Source: an uncultured Flammeovirgaceae bacterium
Lineage (GTDB): Bacteria; Bacteroidota; Bacteroidia; Cytophagales; Cyclobacteriaceae
Length of the DNA stretch: 64,000 nt
Assembly (NCBI GenBank): GCA_937883755.1
Contig: CAKZYA010000062.1
Location: 1-64,000 of the forward strand
Direction of reading: 5' to 3'
Below the pieces are notes generated by a model. The model was not told where the DNA came from and ran no database searches. It was given only the letters and a program-made list of their open reading frames with translations. Shown here piece by piece: positions 62,046-64,000 of the stretch. Position 1 is the first letter of the stretch. Each line of letters begins with the position of its first letter. Both the position numbers and the translations under genes were made by a program.

Positions 62046-64000
62046 ATGTTCCAATACTTCACTATCGCTTACCGCAACCTTACCAAACATAAGTTTTACT
62101 CGCTCATCAATTTATTAGGCCTAGCCATTGGCACGGCGGCTTGTCTGCTGATTCTACACTACGTGCGCTACGAGCTGAGCTACGAAGATTTCCATGAGCA
62201 GTCTAATCAAATCTACCGACTTACGCTGGACATTTATGAGGAAGGGGAATTATTATCGCAGGATGCCGAAGTGTATCCGCTGGCAGGTCCTGAGCTGAAA
62301 GCCAATTTGCCTGAGGTACTGGACTACGTGCGGCTGCACGACCAGGAACATATGGTGTTTGGTACCGATGAGTATCGTAATACTGAGCGTCGCGCCTATT
62401 ATGCTGATCCTTCTGCACTTTCTATCTTCTCTCTGAAGATGATACAGGGAGATACGACCGGTGCCCTAGATGAACCCTTTGAGATGATACTCACCGAATC
62501 TAAAGCCAAGCAGTACTTCGGTACTACCGATGTAGTGGGAAAAACGCTGGATATGTTCGGCGGGTCGTACCAGGCAGCTAACCAGAAGAAAATGGTAAAG
62601 ATTACCGGAGTGATAGAGGACTTACCACCCAATACCCACCTAAAAATAGATTTTCTGATTTCCTACGTCACTCTGCGAGACAAGACCATCAATTATCCTT
62701 TTGGGTGGAATGCGAACAATGAATTCACCTATCTGCTGATGGAGCCACAAGCTAATTTAGCAGCTTTCAATCAGAAGCTAGATAAATTTGTCGAAAGTTT
62801 AGAAGGCGAAATGGAAAATGAGCGCTTTATTGTTCAACCCGTACGCGACATTCACCTGTACTCTAACAAAACCTACGAACCCGAAGCCAACGGGAACGCC
62901 GATACGGTCACTTTCCTATCGGTGATTGCTCTCTTTATTCTGATTATTGCCTGGGTAAACTACGTGAACTTAGCTACCGCCCGCTCGGTAGAACGCGCCA
63001 AAGAAGTGGGAGTGAAGAAAGCGGTAGGTTGCTCCCGCGCCCAACTTATTCGCCAGTTCTTGTTCGAGGCATTACTGACCAATATCGCGGCGATGCTGGT
63101 AGCCACCCTGATGGTATACCTAAGCTTTTCGGCCTTCCGCCAGCTAAGTGGGCAACCGCTTACGGTTAATTTATTCAACGACTTAAATTTTGTGCTGATT
63201 ATCATCGGATTGGTAGTAGTTGGAACTTTGCTTTCGGGATTGTACCCGGCTTTAGTGTTATCCTCATTCCGTCCGGTAGCAGTGATGAAAGGTAAGTTAA
63301 AGAATACTTCCCACGGTAGGTACCTCCGGCAAGGCTTGGTCGTATTCCAGTTTCTAGCCTCAGTGGTGCTGATGGTAGGCACGTTTACGGTGTATCAGCA
63401 ACTGACATTTATGCAGCAACAGGAGCTAGGAATGGACATTGACCAAGTGCTGGTAGTTAATATTCCATTGGATATTCAGATCGATTCTGTCGCCCGCTCC
63501 CGCATTGGTACATTGCACCAAGCTTGGTCGGGTTTATCTACTATAGAGGCGGTAGGTAGCTCGAGCGCAGTTCCAGGAACCAGCTACAGCTTTCTTAACT
63601 CATCTACAGGAATACGCCGAATAGGTGAAGAAAAGAATAATAAAATTACTTTTTATTGGTACCGAGCTGATGCTAACTTTATGGATGTTCTGGATATGAA
63701 ACTGGTAGCCGGACGTAATTTTGAGGAGGGAACAGATAACGTAAGAAAAGTAATGGTGAACGAGGAAGCGGTACGATTACTTGGTTTTGAAGATGCTGAA
63801 GCTGCGATTGGGCAACGAATCACTTTCGATAGTTCTGAAATTATTGGAGTAGCCCAAAACTACCATCACCTCTCTATGAAAGAGCCGATGATACCTCTCA
63901 TATTTCAGAATAGAAATAGCAATTTGTATCAATACTTGCGGCTGAGAACAGATGATCTTCCCCAAACTTTAAAACAGGCAGAAACAGCTTATGAGGAAGT
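62046..64000 (+). CDS. ABC transporter permease, MacB/FtsX type, 5' part
   Basis: Open to the end of the window (651 codons seen; family length about 800). N-terminal TM helix (FYSLINLLGLAIGTAACLLI), a MacB-type periplasmic core (YEDFHEQSNQIYRLTLD onward), then an FtsX domain of three TM helices at about 290-400 (ILIIAWVNYVNLATARS, KEVGVKKAVGCSRAQLIRQF), and a start of the second core (ANFMDVLDMKLVAGRNFEEG). Bacteroidota carry many such permeases. No ATPase gene is next to its start. The ligand is unknown. Confidence 0.88.
   Translation, partial: MFQYFTIAYRNLTKHKFYSLINLLGLAIGTAACLLILHYVRYELSYEDFHEQSNQIYRLTLDIYEEGELLSQDAEVYPLAGPELKANLPEVLDYVRLHDQEHMVFGTDEYRNTERRAYYADPSALSIFSLKMIQGDTTGALDEPFEMILTESKAKQYFGTTDVVGKTLDMFGGSYQAANQKKMVKITGVIEDLPPNTHLKIDFLISYVTLRDKTINYPFGWNANNEFTYLLMEPQANLAAFNQKLDKFVESLEGEMENERFIVQPVRDIHLYSNKTYEPEANGNADTVTFLSVIALFILIIAWVNYVNLATARSVERAKEVGVKKAVGCSRAQLIRQFLFEALLTNIAAMLVATLMVYLSFSAFRQLSGQPLTVNLFNDLNFVLIIIGLVVVGTLLSGLYPALVLSSFRPVAVMKGKLKNTSHGRYLRQGLVVFQFLASVVLMVGTFTVYQQLTFMQQQELGMDIDQVLVVNIPLDIQIDSVARSRIGTLHQAWSGLSTIEAVGSSSAVPGTSYSFLNSSTGIRRIGEEKNNKITFYWYRADANFMDVLDMKLVAGRNFEEGTDNVRKVMVNEEAVRLLGFEDAEAAIGQRITFDSSEIIGVAQNYHHLSMKEPMIPLIFQNRNSNLYQYLRLRTDDLPQTLKQAETAYEE

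Noticed and set aside
62221-63382. Minus-strand frames over the permease gene
   Set aside because: The plus-strand frame runs unbroken from 62046 to the window end and has clear MacB/FtsX features.
1-64000. CRISPR array, rRNA operon, prophage or replication origin
   Set aside because: No regularly spaced repeats, rRNA sequence, phage structural genes or DnaA-box clusters were seen.

Overview
The window looks like a chromosomal segment of a Bacteroidota bacterium, most likely order Cytophagales; no species can be named from the sequence. The reasons are: TAnnTTTG-type promoter boxes before several genes; a long NusB (391 aa) in a nusB-ytxH-DUF1573-yajC-ybbR-coaE cluster; an LptD-like/amidase/MlaD envelope block; OmpA-WD40-TPR and SpoIIE-TPR proteins; many lipoproteins; and mid-40s GC by eye. 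Most of the window is housekeeping or ordinary accessory genes.

Layout. 1-2.5 kb: tail of a CHRD protein and an OmpA-type peptidoglycan-anchored lipoprotein. 2532-3411: a complete IS5-family (IS1031-like) element with 3-bp TAA target duplication. 3.5-8 kb: purM, pyrC, a membrane-anchored EEP-family protein and tRNA-His. 8.2-13.2 kb: a small unknown protein, a NUMOD4/HNH protein and the minus-strand nusB-to-coaE cluster. 13.4-17.7 kb: leucine-type dehydrogenase, an ABC exporter half, and an isolated nuoI-nuoJ pair. 17.8-22.6 kb: LptD-like protein, divergent N-acetylmuramoyl-L-alanine amidase, MlaD/MCE protein. 22.7-30.2 kb: SirB1-like protein, FGGY kinase, lipB, manA, then an inserted ATPase plus PD-(D/E)XK-like pair (27255-29043), nitroreductase and GNAT. 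30.4-37.1 kb: FG-GAP/heme lipoprotein, M48 protease, VOC protein, and an accessory patch (34.2-37.1 kb) in which a DUF4198-HupE pair sits between two diverged copies of a ~225-bp repeat, followed by an AT-rich lipoprotein gene bracketed by a 9-bp inverted repeat.

37.3-47 kb: lipoprotein, pseudouridine synthase, Uma2, SUI1, cupin, a LytS/LytTR two-component pair divergent from a small MotA/TolQ/ExbB-like gene, two alpha/beta hydrolases, a sulfatase and a PAS histidine kinase. 48.4-56.4 kb: a five-gene co-directional block encoding a six-FN3 plus CBM6-like lipoprotein, a TonB-dependent receptor, a TPR-SpoIIE phosphatase (start overlapping the receptor stop), a SiaB-like kinase and a SiaC-like protein. 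It ends at a clear terminator and is the most coherent signalling system here. 56.6-64 kb: tiny membrane peptide, tagaturonate reductase-like gene, M14 peptidase, an alpha/beta hydrolase pseudogene with two in-frame stops, and the start of a MacB/FtsX-type permease that runs off the end.

The best candidates for something undescribed are the receptor-coupled SiaABC-like block with its TACGTG repeats, the ATPase/nuclease pair as a possible defence module, and the cassette-like organisation at 34.2-37.1 kb. None of these can be proven without database comparison.
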